Shown: positions 34,425 to 44,329 of the stretch, piece by piece
How positions within the stretch are numbered: position 1 is the stretch's first letter
How the letters are laid out: the number at the start of each line of letters is the position of its first letter
Source: Agrypnia vestita
Lineage: Eukaryota > Arthropoda > Insecta > Trichoptera > Phryganeidae
Assembly: GCA_016648135.1 (NCBI GenBank)
Contig: JADDOH010002329.1
Location: 62,001-126,000, forward strand
Direction: 5' to 3'
DNA: 64,000 nt
The notes under the pieces: model-generated
Seen by the model: the letters and a program-made list of their open reading frames with translations, nothing else
What the model was told of the DNA's origin: nothing
Database searches by the model: none
Made by a program: the position numbers and the translations under genes

Positions 34425-34680
34425 ACATCCTCTTCCATTTATGTATTACCTTTAATTAATTTATCATTATCATTTGAACAAATTTTTTTTTTAGAATCGT
34501 GCCACAATACAAAAAGTTCAAATTTTTAAAATTATATTGCAGTTCTTCCGAATAGTTTTTTTAATATATTTTTTATTTAAATACAAATTATTGACTGTAA
34601 AATAGTTATATTGATAATGCCCTCATGAGGCGACACGCGTCTCACAAAATTAAATATAACTAAAAAACAAATGTGTTTTT
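34425..34680 (+). mobile_element. Dispersed repeat Rep-Y with terminal hairpin
   Basis: ATCCTCTTCCATTTATGTAT, then CATTATCATTTGAACAAA and CGTGCCACAATACAAAAAG, matches 56520-56600 in order. Its end, CTCATGAGGCGACACGCGTC and following ACAAAA, has the hairpin order of the hammerhead-like family in decayed form, and the tail AATGTGTTTTTATTTTC also fits. Probably another Penelope-like terminal repeat. Confidence 0.5.
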
Positions 34681-34689
34681 ATTTTCATA

Positions 34690-35175
34690 CGTGTGATTAT
34701 GGAGTTCTATAAACAAATCTACAAAACAATAAATACGACACACTTCTTAATTTTATTTGTCGATTCACATCAAAACTCTTAATATTTTTAGTTAATTAAC
34801 AATATTTACATATATGGAAATAATATACTTGCTTTTAATTTTGTTGAGTGGCGTTTCGCCTAGCGAGGGCTGTACCAATCTTGCGTTTTAACTCAACAAT
34901 CTAATAATTTATAATAATGAAATGAATAATTTATATAAGTGTATTTTAATAGATATTAAAAACAAGTAGAATTTAAAACAAATATTTTATTTCCGGATGA
35001 CTATGGAGTTGATTAGTATGTAATTTTTTATTAGTAAGTTCTTCAATTCTAAGCGGCTTTCTTTACATCGCATTGTATTATATTGCAGATAATAACGTAA
35101 TAACACCTACTGATATAAAATTATACTAAAAAACATTCACCTGCCGAAAGATTGAGCGTTATAAATTATATTTCC
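34690..35175. other. AT-rich DNA, nothing recognised
   Basis: No supported feature. Confidence 0.4.
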
Positions 35176-35179
35176 CACA

Positions 35180-35400
35180 TTTAAGACATGGTCGTATAAT
35201 ATTTGGTTTGCAACGGTGTAACAGTTGCGCGTTTTTAATAATTTATCATATTTTGTCTGTCGCTTGGGCTCCCCTTTGAGTCGCGCACCTGCCCCCCAAC
35301 AACGTTTCAATAATTAGTGGGGTCTCACGAGGCCGGATTTATATTTTTTCATTCATGATTTGTTGACCCGCTTGTGTTTCCGCAAAAATCAATACACTTT
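35180..35400. promoter_or_regulatory. G+C-richer island, candidate regulatory DNA
   Basis: GTCGCTTGGGCTCCCCTTTG, GTCGCGCACCTGCCCCCC and CACGAGGCCGG are embedded with TTTAATAATTTATC and CAATAATTAG homeodomain-type cores. No frame and no repeat partner. Function inferred only. Confidence 0.35.
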
Positions 35401-35409
35401 AGTCGAGTT

Positions 35410-35885
35410 TTTTTTAAAAATATACCTCATGATTATAGAAATACATATGTGGCAAATTTTATTAGTAATGAACTAAACTGTCGTTTGTGAGATTTGAATC
35501 CGACTGTAGAGTTTGCGTTTCACAACTTTGCACTTTTTTATTTACCACAACATTCGGAATCAATATTTGATCCATTTTCTGACTAGTAATCGCTCTAGAA
35601 TTTAAAAACGTATTACGCATGACAATACGCTAATCTTTAATTGTTAAAAAAATATATTCTGACGCGGTATTTTATCGGACCGGTGACGTCTGACAGTTTT
35701 TAATTTTTATTATTTTTTTCTGAAGTTAGTTAATATTCCACCCTGTATATTAACTATTTTACACTTTTTTTTATTTTACTATAAAAAAGTATTTTACACT
35801 TTACATTCTAAAATATTTTATGAATAGTACGTGGCTGTTAAACAAAAGATTGGTAGAAGAACTGATTCTTGTTAATTAAGAAAAA
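35410..35885. other. AT-rich DNA, nothing recognised
   Basis: No supported feature. Confidence 0.4.
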
Positions 35886-35891
35886 TTTTAT

Positions 35892-36030
35892 AAGTCTCAC
35901 AGACATGAAGCTATGAACATAAGAAACGTGGGTGAAAGTATTTTTATACGATGGCCCAGGGCTTTTATAATTTACCATCCCTTTGGGGACAAAATCCAAT
36001 AACTGCGTTCTTAGAACACACCTACCTATA
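35892..36030 (+). mobile_element. FB-A fragment joined to AATCCAGTAA-type repeat
   Basis: AAGTCTCACAGACATGAAGC and ACGATGGCCCAGGGCTTTTA are the FB-A left end. From about 35970, CCATCCCTTTGGGGACAAAA and the following words match 23050-23095. Confidence 0.6.
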
Positions 36031-36229
36031 AGATTATTTATTCTTGGTAATTCAGCGAGTAACAACTGATACCCCGTAAACAAAACCATTATCATTTCAT
36101 CACAATCAAATACCATTTACATAATCACTAATGATTTTCTATTAAAATGTAACCTTCGCTTTTGAACATCGAATCTTCAAGCATTATATCAACTATTGGA
36201 TGGACGATCCACTACTGGATGATTTTGCC

Positions 36230-36460
36230 ACTTTTTTCGGTTCTTTGCATGCATTTACCATAATCTGACTACTTGTCATCTTTTATGAGTGAACACCATT
36301 CAAGGTTATGTTCCATTGGTTATGTCTGTCTCGTGAAATATGCCCCGTGGATTGCCATCCACGCTTTTTAGCAGTAAATATGACGTTCTTCAACTTCCGA
36401 TAATTCCCAGCATACTTCTTACCAAATTGTCTCATTAGGAGCTTCCTAGTTAGTCTTATG
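36230..36460 (-). pseudogene. Very decayed LINE-B-like fragment
   Basis: One minus-strand frame gives NYRKLKNVIFTAKKRGWQST and then GHISRDRHNQW. This resembles the lysine/tryptophan GHI/V-A/S-R motif and following basic stretch of RTE-like LINE C-termini (compare AKLKW...AGHFARQD at 52100). No long open frame. The resemblance could be fortuitous. Confidence 0.3.
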
Positions 36461-36789
36461 CTTGCTTAGGGATCGCAAAACCGCACCGGTCAAAAACTCT
36501 TAGGAAAAGATTGCTGCGACATGTTTCAAAATTTTATACACAATCAATCGATTACTATGTTCGCTCGGAGTTTGTATCGATAAAAAAGTCAGATATTTCA
36601 TTAAAATTGTGTAGTTTTTGCTACACATACATGAGTTTGAGCTACAAAGGTTTTTTGCGATACTGATACGGACATGGACAGGAATAATAGAGACAAAGGA
36701 TACGTTAACGACCTGGCAGACGGAATAAGCCTGCAGGTTCCGCATCCAAACGCCACTACTGGCGTCATGGTCACGTGTGTTGTTCATGT

Positions 36790-36920
36790 GTGGGGTACAA
36801 AAGCAAAGGCAGCAATATCCAAAAGAAAAATCAATGCAGTCATCGATGATTACTCATTTACTAAGTACTGAATTCGAGATTTCATAGGAAACATAGCCCA
36901 TAAATTTATAGAAAACGTGA
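36790..36920 (+). repeat. Dispersed repeat Rep-X
   Basis: AAGCAAAGGCAGCAATAT, ATGCAGTCATCGATGATTAC and GTACTGAATTCGAGATTTCA recur in order at 60350-60420 and, inverted, at 54797-54860 and 60527-60600. A part is at 61325-61365. The 65-codon frame 36674-36871 overlaps it and has no known domain. Confidence 0.6.
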
Positions 36921-36984
36921 TATATAAATAAATAGATACATAAAATCTAGATTTCAATTATTTTTATATTGATAAATGATGATG

Positions 36985-37165
36985 ATTAGCTGTGCCCGCG
37001 CGGCTTCGCACATTGATTTACATCCTTCTAGAATATTTTCCTTCCAGAACTTTGAACTGGAACACATTCCGCCACTCAGTTTAGAACCCTATAGAACTTT
37101 CGGGAATTTTCTAGAACCTTCTTCTTCCAGAACTTTCTAGAGCAGGTTTTCTAGACTCACCGACA
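36985..37165 (+). mobile_element. Start of an AGCTGTGCCCGCG-type insect repeat
   Basis: TTAGCTGTGCCCGCGCGGCT is the opening of a repeat widespread in insect genomes. The following DNA contains repeated TTCTAGAAC/CCAGAAC words. The same opening forms a palindrome at 44182-44225. Confidence 0.5.
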
Positions 37166-37169
37166 CAGT

Positions 37170-37955
37170 CGGCGCGCCTATTTTGAAACATCTGAAGCAT
37201 TTGCGACCTTCCCATAACAAAACAATGTGCTAGAAGGCACATTTTCGTCTACTCACTCCTACCCACGCACAGCCACCCCCACCAAACTCGCATATTTTCG
37301 ATGTGACACCGAGGGCTATCCACCACCATAACCATCGGTGGGTGGTTGTGGCTGGCTATGGAGAAATCTTCGCGGGTAGAGAAACACGGGTTTCTTTATA
37401 TATATATATATTTACAATTTATTTCAATGCTCCACGTCGCTTGTTTTTTTAATATTATTTTACGCTACAATTTTCAATTACCGCGCAATATTTCTTTGCT
37501 AATACGTTTATTAGTTAAGAAAACATTTTCGACATACGTGTGCGCAGGTGGTTTAAATAAACAAGCTGATTGTGGTTTCAGAGATGGATTTTAATTTCTT
37601 CTTTATTTCCGTTTTGCTCTCAATGTGAGATCGCAGAGATGCGATTACTTATTGTTGCAGCATGGATGTTTTGACTTGATTTTACCTTAAAATATTTGTA
37701 ATTTTGACTGTACACTAATTAACTTATCATCACGTGGTTTTTCTTTCTCTCAAGGTAAAGAGTATAATATTTTAAACTCTTCTTGTTTTCATACATATTC
37801 CCATTCACGCCAATCTATTCTTCTTCTAGCTTCCAATATATATCTCTAAACATTTTTTCTCGCATACCCTTACGAAGCTTTCAATCGCCCTGTCCTCGTT
37901 CATGTTCTGAAATCCTATTATTGTTTATTTTTATTGTTATATTATTAATTAAGAT
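37170..37955. other. Unassigned DNA
   Basis: A mixed-composition stretch at 37170-37370 (CACCCCCACCAAACTCGC, ATCGGTGGGTGGTTG) gives way to AT-rich DNA with a short (TA)n run near 37397-37410. No gene. Confidence 0.35.
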
Positions 37956-37959
37956 AAAT

Positions 37960-38095
37960 TGTAGAAATTTCACAGAGACGCAGCTATTAATATGGGAAAC
38001 GTGTAAGGAAGTGTTTTTAGGGTGGCTTAGTATCACTAAACACAATGCAACGTTCACCAAACCATGGTAAGAACATCCACACATTATCAATTTTT
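37960..38095 (+). mobile_element. FB-A element, single arm
   Basis: TTTCACAGAGACGCAGCTAT, AATATGGGAAACGTG and GGTAAGAACATCCACACATT define the short form also at 22396 and 48889. Confidence 0.65.
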
Positions 38096-38099
38096 TCAA

Positions 38100-38505
38100 G
38101 TTGTATAAATGTTCTAAATCAGGTTCTTTGATTTATTCGAATGATCTATTCGAGACACATTTATAGTCCTTTTCATGACACATTATAAATATATTTCACA
38201 GCTGGTAATAATAGCTCTATATTCTTAAATTGGAATATTGAGCAATATTATTTTTAATGTATATATCATATTCTTCCGAATTGAATGATGTACGAATGTG
38301 TATTAATATGACGAATTATTTTCTGGGGGAACCCGCGTCAAATAGTCTTGAAAAGGACTTTTACACTCCCGACGTTTCGAATTGATAGCACTATTCATTC
38401 TTACGGGCCTTCTATCTCTAATCCTGCCCAACACCGGACGAGTAAACCCGACTGTTCAGGGTAAGAGCCAGAATTAAAGTGAGTTAAAAATCTTAATAGA
38501 TGCTA
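38100..38505. other. Unassigned, one inverted GAAAC-type motif
   Basis: CCCGACGTTTCGAATTGATAGC at 38367-38388 is, inverted, another GAAACGTCGGG-type word of the kind found in terminal repeats. The link to the hammerhead-like family is weak. Confidence 0.3.
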
Positions 38506-38511
38506 AAATTA

Positions 38512-38566
38512 ATGTGTGTGTGTGTACGTGTGTGTGTGTGTATGTGTGTGTGTGTGTGTGTGTGTA
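38512..38566. repeat. (GT)n microsatellite
   Basis: About 27 dinucleotide units interrupted by AC and AT. Confidence 0.95.
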
Positions 38567-38569
38567 TTA

Positions 38570-39005
38570 CATTGCATTACGTGTGTGACACATATTTTAA
38601 CTATTTGTTTTACGTTTGTCCTGTGGAACGTAAATGACATAATTTATAACGTAAATAAATATAATCCAAAACCTCCAACCGCTTGATTATTAGTCTTAAC
38701 TATTTGACTAGTAATCTAATCTACTAAGTACGTTAGTGAGCAAGACAAGCTCTCTCTCTCTCCATTTTACTCTATAGATTTTGATGCTGAGCGATCGCAT
38801 TTCCGCTGCATTCATTCCACTTTTGTTTTCTTTTACGAATTACAACCTTCGCATCCATACATTAGTGACGGGACCCAAACTCAATTATTATGCATCGCCA
38901 GTCTCGTGCACATCAGTACTGAATAGATTTACGCAACGAATATTTTTATTATTTAAAGCATTAACTCTCTGGTCAGACATTTTAACAAAATGTTATTTAG
39001 TATAC
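38570..39005. other. AT-rich DNA, nothing recognised
   Basis: A short CTCTCTCTCTC run at 38751-38761 and a 77-codon frame without known domains. Confidence 0.4.
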
Positions 39006-39011
39006 AACCAC

Positions 39012-39570
39012 TAAAAATTATCGGTTCCGAGTCATAACCCGTCTCTTCGTTAGGACAACCACTACTCTAGCATGTAAATATCACTACACATCACAATCAG
39101 AGTATTATTAACGTACCAACACCTTCACAAAATACTCTTCACATGCGTGTTACTCTAACTAAAGTGCATGTTAGCCTCTATAGCTAGACCGCATTCAAAA
39201 GAATGTGCGCAAAAATATGTGTGTTGTTACGATGCAAAAAACGAACACAAAGTAAGTTTTACTAGTAGATAAGTAACCTTTTTTAAACTAAAAAATATGT
39301 ATTTATTTGGAATATCACATTGAGGCTTGTAATACGGGCTTGCCAGGCAACTTTCCCCCGCTTTCTTCTTACCGGACAAGGCTATGGAATGGTCTTTTGA
39401 CTGTGGTCGACCTATAGTTAGAGTTAACATGTATTTGAAGAGTATTTTTTGAAGTTGTCGGTGTATAAATAATACACTGGTAGTGGTGTGTAGTGATTTA
39501 CATGCTAGTGTAGTGATTGTCCTGACGAATAGACGGGTTACGTCTCGAAACCGGTAGACAAAAATTTTTT
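39012..39570. mobile_element. Inverted-repeat element with hammerhead-like motif at each end
   Basis: Arms of about 150 bp (39012-39162 and 39414-39570) share words including TACATGCTAG, AGACGGGTTA, GAAGAGTATTTT and GTGTAGTGAT in inverted order. In the right arm TTGTC (39517-39521), CTGACGA, hairpin AGACG-GGTTA-CGTCT, GAAA, ACCGGT, A, GACAA (39557-39561) gives stem I of 5 bp, stem II of 5 bp and a palindromic stem III. The left-arm copy has CTAACGA and is damaged. The loop of about 250 bp has no coding sequence recognised, so the element is non-autonomous, probably related to Penelope-like terminal repeats. Confidence 0.75.
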
Positions 39571-39699
39571 TTAGCGGTTATATACTAACATTAATAAAAT
39601 TTTGTCTTAATTTTTGATTCACCTTCGTACGTGGCGGCCGTGTGTTTTATAAATATACACTCGTGTACAATAAAATTATTAATATTTTGATTGCATGGA

Positions 39700-39960
39700 A
39701 ACTTTTTAATGGAGCGAACATTAAAAAATCATTATGTCAACAGTAAGACCGTAAGACGGCGCGCCCGCCGCCGGTCGCGGGGACTCCGACTCGGAAAGAA
39801 ATTTTGTATTATTATTATATTCATCAAATTGAATTGTGCTTTGGCGCTGCACGTGTATTATTAAGTCGTGTACACTGAACAATCCAAAAAGGTCTACGGA
39901 AACAATCAATAAATTGTCTGAGTCGCTATTTTTAACAGCGCTCGGATGAATTTTATTGAT
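39700..39960. promoter_or_regulatory. Small GC-rich island, candidate regulatory DNA
   Basis: GGCGCGCCCGCCGCCGGTCG and the following GGGGACTCCGACTCGG are followed by CpG-bearing DNA with CAATCAATAAATTG and TTTATTGATTCATTTG homeodomain-type words. It abuts the hAT element at 39991. Function inferred. Confidence 0.35.
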
Positions 39961-39990
39961 TCATTTGCTATCGTCAATAATAATAAAAAT

Positions 39991-40597
39991 TAGTGATGCA
40001 ACGAATACTACTTTCACGAATACGAATACGAATATCAAACCTACTATTCGGCGAATACGAATAAGAATATGAATAATTCAACAAGGTAATAAATTATACA
40101 CCACTGTTTTTTGTTAATAATTAAAATTTACCATAGGAAATTTTTTTGCACAACACATCTTTTATCCTTTGTGCATTCCCAGTGGTCGAAAATAAATATC
40201 ACTTTTTTCACGCATTCGCTTATTAGATTTAATTTGAAATTATTTTTATAAGAGTTAACACTTTTACACACAACGGAAATAAAATAGAACGAACAATACG
40301 TATTACAAAACAAAAACCACACGAAATGAGCACCTAAACTTATTAATAACCCAACGAAACTAGATGAAAGAGCTCATGTAATGCTGTGAAACAATTGACA
40401 ACTCAACAAATCCATTCATTCAATGTTAGGGGAATCGAATGCGTAGGATACACAGTACACGGCCAAACAGTAATTTGCGTTGCGTTCAGTTATAAATAGT
40501 TTGTTTTTAATATTCGTGATGATATTCGGCGAATACGAATATTCGGTAAATATGTAGTACTCGGCGAATACGAATATTCGTATTCGTTGCATCATTA
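39991..40597. mobile_element. hAT-type DNA transposon, 607 bp, 8-bp target duplication
   Basis: Terminal inverted repeats TAGTGATGCAACGAATA and its complement (one mismatch) are flanked by ATAAAAAT at 39983-39990 and 40598-40605, the 8-bp duplication expected of hAT elements. CGAATACGAATATTCG words are repeated in both subterminal regions, as hAT elements often show. A minus-strand 64-codon frame (40128-40322) lies inside. It has cysteine/histidine residues (HWEC, DKRC), but a BED finger cannot be claimed. Non-autonomous. Confidence 0.9.
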
Positions 40598-40689
40598 ATA
40601 AAAATGGATAAATTCCATAGTAAAAATTAGTAAAAAAATCACCTCAAGGGCGCATTGCACAAACTAGTATTTAATTTAATGGAAAAGGT

Positions 40690-41475
40690 TTCACAAAAAG
40701 GTGCGTCTTAAGTCTTTTTTCAACACTGTTTCCGATGCATCGTTCCGTATTACGGAGGGAAGAGAGTTCCACGCCTTTGGGCCTGCCATCAACCTCATTG
40801 ATATCTGTCCCTCACGGTTGTGGGTCTTCTTTCTTTATTTTACTTCTTCTCCTGATTGCTGCGTGCTGCTGGCGTCTCGCTACCATGTGACAGGCGACAC
40901 AGTTAGACCTACTGCAAGTAGTTTCCAGATAACGATCTCAATATTTGCCGTCTCAACGTTTGCTTTCAGAGAATATTTAAAACATGTTTTTGACCTTCGT
41001 GATTATGATGATGACGATGATGTCCATTTATAATTTTTTCAAATGTTATTACAATACCTTAAACTTTTAAATGTTATTACAATACCTTAAACTTTTAAAT
41101 GTTATTACAATACCTTTTTAATTATTATTTTTTATAACTTAATTTAACGTTTCCTTGTGTATATCTTATTTATTTAATTTAATGTCTTACATGTTTATAT
41201 CTTACTTACTTAATTTAATGTCTTAATTTTTATAACTAAATCTAATGTTTCTTTGTCTATATCTTACTTATTTAATCTAGTGTCTTACACTAACGATTGC
41301 ATTAACAATAGATACATACATATTTGACAATGCCCCCACTTTTAAACACGAGAATAAATTCTCATTTAAAAGTGGGCAAGCATGTAATATAAATGTGTAT
41401 TAATTATATTATATTGAATACACTCTTAAGTGTGTATATTTACCAAATAAATTTAAATAATAATAATAATAATCA
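40690..41475 (+). mobile_element. Probable retrotransposon 3' region with AATAAA and (AAT)n tail
   Basis: A 110-codon frame (40701-41033) ends in a run of aspartates and shows no domain I know. It is followed by a 28-bp tandem repeat (41041-41117, about 2.7 copies) and a looser repeat of ATATCTTACTTA and TTTAATTTAATGTCTTA words to 41290. A two-step hairpin at 41335-41376 (CCCACTTTTAAA/TTTAAAAGTGGG enclosing GAGAAT/ATTCTC) comes next, and ACCAAATAAATTTAAATAAT with (AAT)n ends it at about 41472. A terminal stem and microsatellite tail suggest the 3' end of a LINE or a dependent SINE. Confidence 0.4.
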
Positions 41476-41599
41476 ATAAAATAGGAAAGAATATAATGCA
41501 GATCTTATGTGGTTTTATCCTATGGAACTAATGAAGAGCTTCTTCGGAAGACTGGGCGGCGTCTCCAGATAAAACAGGAAATAGGTTCCGGAAGATGGT

Positions 41600-41760
41600 C
41601 TTACCATTGCGCCGTAGACGGAGGGTGGATTGACACCTCCTTCTATCCTAACACCCAACTCTCGCCTCTTCTACTTTGATATATCTCCTCATGCGAGCTC
41701 TATGTTGGTGCTTCTAACAGTACCAGTTTCTGAGTCCTGCAAAGTCTTGTTGTCTTTTCT
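41600..41760 (-). pseudogene. LINE-A 3' fragment
   Basis: CCAACTCTCGCCTC, CTCATGCGAGCTCTATG, GTTGGTGCTTCTAACAG and ACCAGT correspond in order to 27205-27290 of the LINE-A copy (minus-strand coding). It is degenerate and has no open frame. Confidence 0.5.
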
Positions 41761-41764
41761 GGTA

Positions 41765-42015
41765 TCATGAGCAAAAAAATACAAAATGAAAAAATTTGCA
41801 TATTTAAATTTGTATATTTAAAATGTAAACAAAATACATGTGTACTATCGCTTCAATTTGATTTTTTTTCTATTTCTGAATCTGTCAATATAAAGTCCAC
41901 CAATGCGCACACACACACGCGCGCACAAAGATTATTTACATACATTTAACCTCTTCCCTCCCTCATTTCAGTCGAACAATATAATATAAATAGAAATCTA
42001 AAATATTACTATAGT
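41765..42015. other. AT-rich DNA, nothing recognised
   Basis: A short (CA)n/(CG)n run (CACACACACGCGCGC) is near 41910-41926. Confidence 0.4.
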
Positions 42016-42020
42016 AGGTA

Positions 42021-42165
42021 CAGATGCCGGCAAACATGTTGAACATTTTTCGGCGAAGTGGGGGAGAGTTTGCGCATGTACCATTCTACCAACGAGACCC
42101 AAAATTTGTCTTCTGCGCATTCCCCCACCACGCCGAAAAATGTCCAAGAAGTTTGCCGGCAACTG
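42021..42165. mobile_element. 145-bp MITE
   Basis: The ends CAGATGCCGGCAAAC and GTTTGCCGGCAACTG are inverted repeats that continue through AACATTTTTCGGCG/CGCCGAAAAATGT and further to TGGGGGAG/TTCCCCCA and TGCGCA. Flanks read TATAGTAGGTA and TATTATAGTAAGTA. No coding. The superfamily is not assigned. Confidence 0.85.
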
Positions 42166-42169
42166 TATT

Positions 42170-42735
42170 ATAGTAAGTACGTAAGAGGCGCATGAGTTAT
42201 TAATTGCACAATGTATGTACGCTGTCCTTTTTATAAATAAAATATAAACTTCTCAACACGACTGAGCCATTGATCTTTTTATCATCTCGTCAAGACATTG
42301 CGATTGTCTGGAACACATCTTCAAAATATTCCTTTATTAACTCACTTGATCTAACAAACCTACCCTTACCTAAGGGCCGTCTAGTTTTCTCACTCACTTG
42401 GCTAACGCAAGATGGAGAAATAAAGAATTTCGCGCAGTTCGACAATATTGAAATATTCACTAAAAATATATTGAAGGGCCCAGTACATACATTAAAATTA
42501 ATTTATTAAATAAATTACGGTACACGGTAAATTAAATGTCATAAAATTTCCATAATTCTGAATAAATGTATACATTAAAATGCGCGTTCATAATCCACTT
42601 TTAAATGTTAATTGCAAGAAATATTCTAATTGGCAAATGGCATGTGACATAATTATTGTTTGTCATCAAAAAAACGTACGTATGACTTACTGCACTCGAT
42701 TGACATTCTTTAAAACTGAAATTTAAATGACCAAT
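42170..42735. other. AT-rich DNA, nothing recognised
   Basis: The 79-codon frame 42270-42509 has no recognisable domain. Confidence 0.35.
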
Positions 42736-42739
42736 ATTA

Positions 42740-43130
42740 CGGTCAGCAGAGCATTTTAATGACAGGGGAACGCACCTGTCCGCTCGAAATGCCGACAAAA
42801 ACTGCGTTCGGCGGTTGCCCGCGCGGCTACCTGCGACCGCAAGGGGTTGACGAAAAGGAACAGAATTCGCCCCCCCTTTTTACCCCGTCGCGCGCACGAC
42901 ACATCCCCAGGTAATTTGGTGTAATTGAAATTCAAGTCATTAACATGGTCGAGCTGCAATAATCGAATTCCCCGCTGAGACGGACGCTTCCGTCGATCAG
43001 AAGTGTCGAGGGTCGCCCCTGCGCGGGCACGTGAGGCCGACGCGCCGCTGCATGGATTCGTTTTGCAAATCCGCTCAATCACACTTCGGCCACTTCACAA
43101 TTTCGTATTATATTCATTTTACAACGAAAT
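42740..43130. promoter_or_regulatory. GC/CpG-rich island, candidate regulatory DNA
   Basis: GTTGCCCGCGCGGCTACC, GTCGCGCGCACGACAC and GCGCGGGCACGTGAGGCC with an E-box CACGTG. The minus-strand 108-codon frame 42756-43082 is rich in arginine and alanine because of composition. No repeat partner. Several transposons have inserted directly downstream from 43174. Confidence 0.4.
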
Positions 43131-43173
43131 ACAGGCGACCGAGCCATTTATCTACACTAATATAGTCGGCCCG

Positions 43174-43563
43174 ATTCTGAAAATAACAATGTCTGGATCT
43201 TTAAGATCTTTATCCCAACACTAAATATACGATAATAAAAATTAAAAATAAACGAGACAGCTTTACGTCGGTGTTTGTTTCTGTAAGTTTAAGAGGGAGG
43301 GAGAAAGATGTAAATTGTTATCTGTCAAATGTCAAGATGGGAAGGTTTGAATACGCGGTAACGTCGTACGCGGTCATGACAAGTTTAGCCATGATATTTC
43401 ATCTGGACGCTGTGGATGAAGAAATTAATACGATTGTAAGAAACAATCTTTCTTATATCATATTTAATTACAAAATCCGCTCTGGACATTTTTAATTTTT
43501 ATTATCGTCTATTAAGTGTTGGAATAAAGATCTTAAAGATCCAGACATTGTTATTTTCAGAAT
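43174..43563. mobile_element. 390-bp inverted-repeat element, 75-bp arms
   Basis: 43174-43248 (ATTCTGAAAATAACAATGTC and following) is the reverse complement of 43489-43563 with few changes. The core of about 240 bp holds a 74-codon frame (43271-43495) without known domains. The ends are well kept, so this is a MITE-like non-autonomous transposon of unknown superfamily. Confidence 0.85.
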
Positions 43564-43680
43564 ACGGATGATAATGAGGTAAAGTTTGTAAGTCTGTATA
43601 ATCTGTGCGGTAATCTCATACTCATCCGATTTCAACAATTCTTCCACCAATATTTAGAATGGACTTTCAGGGTAGACGTA

Positions 43681-43957
43681 GGCTATATATCGTCGCTGTA
43701 TATATAATTAAGCCTATGTGCCGTTTAATACATTCTCAGATGAATGAATCGAGTTGTCAATTTTTCATATAAATAATAGAGATATATACTAAAAAAAACA
43801 TTGCCGTTCATCTGACAAGTTTGCCTAGTAATTATTTAAAATATTTTTTATAAATCTAGTCTGTGCAATTATTTTTTAAAACAGTTTCATTCGTTTATTT
43901 CAGAATGTACTAAAACGGCACATAGACTTAATTATATATACAGCGACGATATATCCC
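43681..43957. mobile_element. 277-bp inverted-repeat element, 56-bp arms
   Basis: GGCTATATATCGTCGCTGTA and onwards to ACATTCT (43681-43736) pairs with 43902-43957, with about four differences. The interior of about 165 bp is AT-rich. It lies between the 43174 element and the transposon body at 43970. Confidence 0.8.
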
Positions 43958-43969
43958 GTTGAAATAAAA

Positions 43970-44225
43970 GAGCTTTTCGTGGAGATCTATTTTACAATGG
44001 TCGAGCGATGCATTTTTTACGAACTGCTTAACAGTAAACTACCTTAACGGTAATAGATGTTTGAATAGATTCTCTAGAAAAGTTGTAGAATTCAAATAGT
44101 TCAATAAAAAGTCTACGACGATATATATCTATATGTTAAGGTTAATACATAAATTGATAAAATATGACCAAAATCTACTAAAAATTAGCTGTGCCCGTGC
44201 GAAGCCGCACGGGCACAGCTAATTT
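43970..44225. mobile_element. Transposon body ending in a 44-bp palindrome
   Basis: 43995-44160 is the reverse complement of 16407-16600. At 44182-44225 two 20-bp arms, AAATTAGCTGTGCCCGTGCG and its exact complement, face each other across AAGC. The arm is the opening of the AGCTGTGCCCGCG repeat seen at 36985, so two copies appear to have joined head to head. Confidence 0.75.
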
Positions 44226-44329
44226 CCTAAAAAAGAGTTTTCGGTGTAAGGAGTGATTTGTATCTTCTTCAACAAAGACAAAATAACTTGTGATAATATT
44301 ATTTATATCTATTTCAAAAAAACAAATGT

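Noticed and set aside
37346..37594. 82-codon open frame beginning near a GGTGGTTGTGGCTGG tract
   Set aside because: Includes a TA-repeat-encoded stretch (YIYIYL) and no known domain. Judged to be chance.
40128..40322. BED zinc finger of a hAT transposase
   Set aside because: The cysteine and histidine residues are not in a convincing BED spacing and the frame is short, so only the element ends were used for the call.
42756..43082. 108-codon minus-strand frame in the CpG island
   Set aside because: Same reasoning: composition keeps it open and the protein is unlike any family I know.
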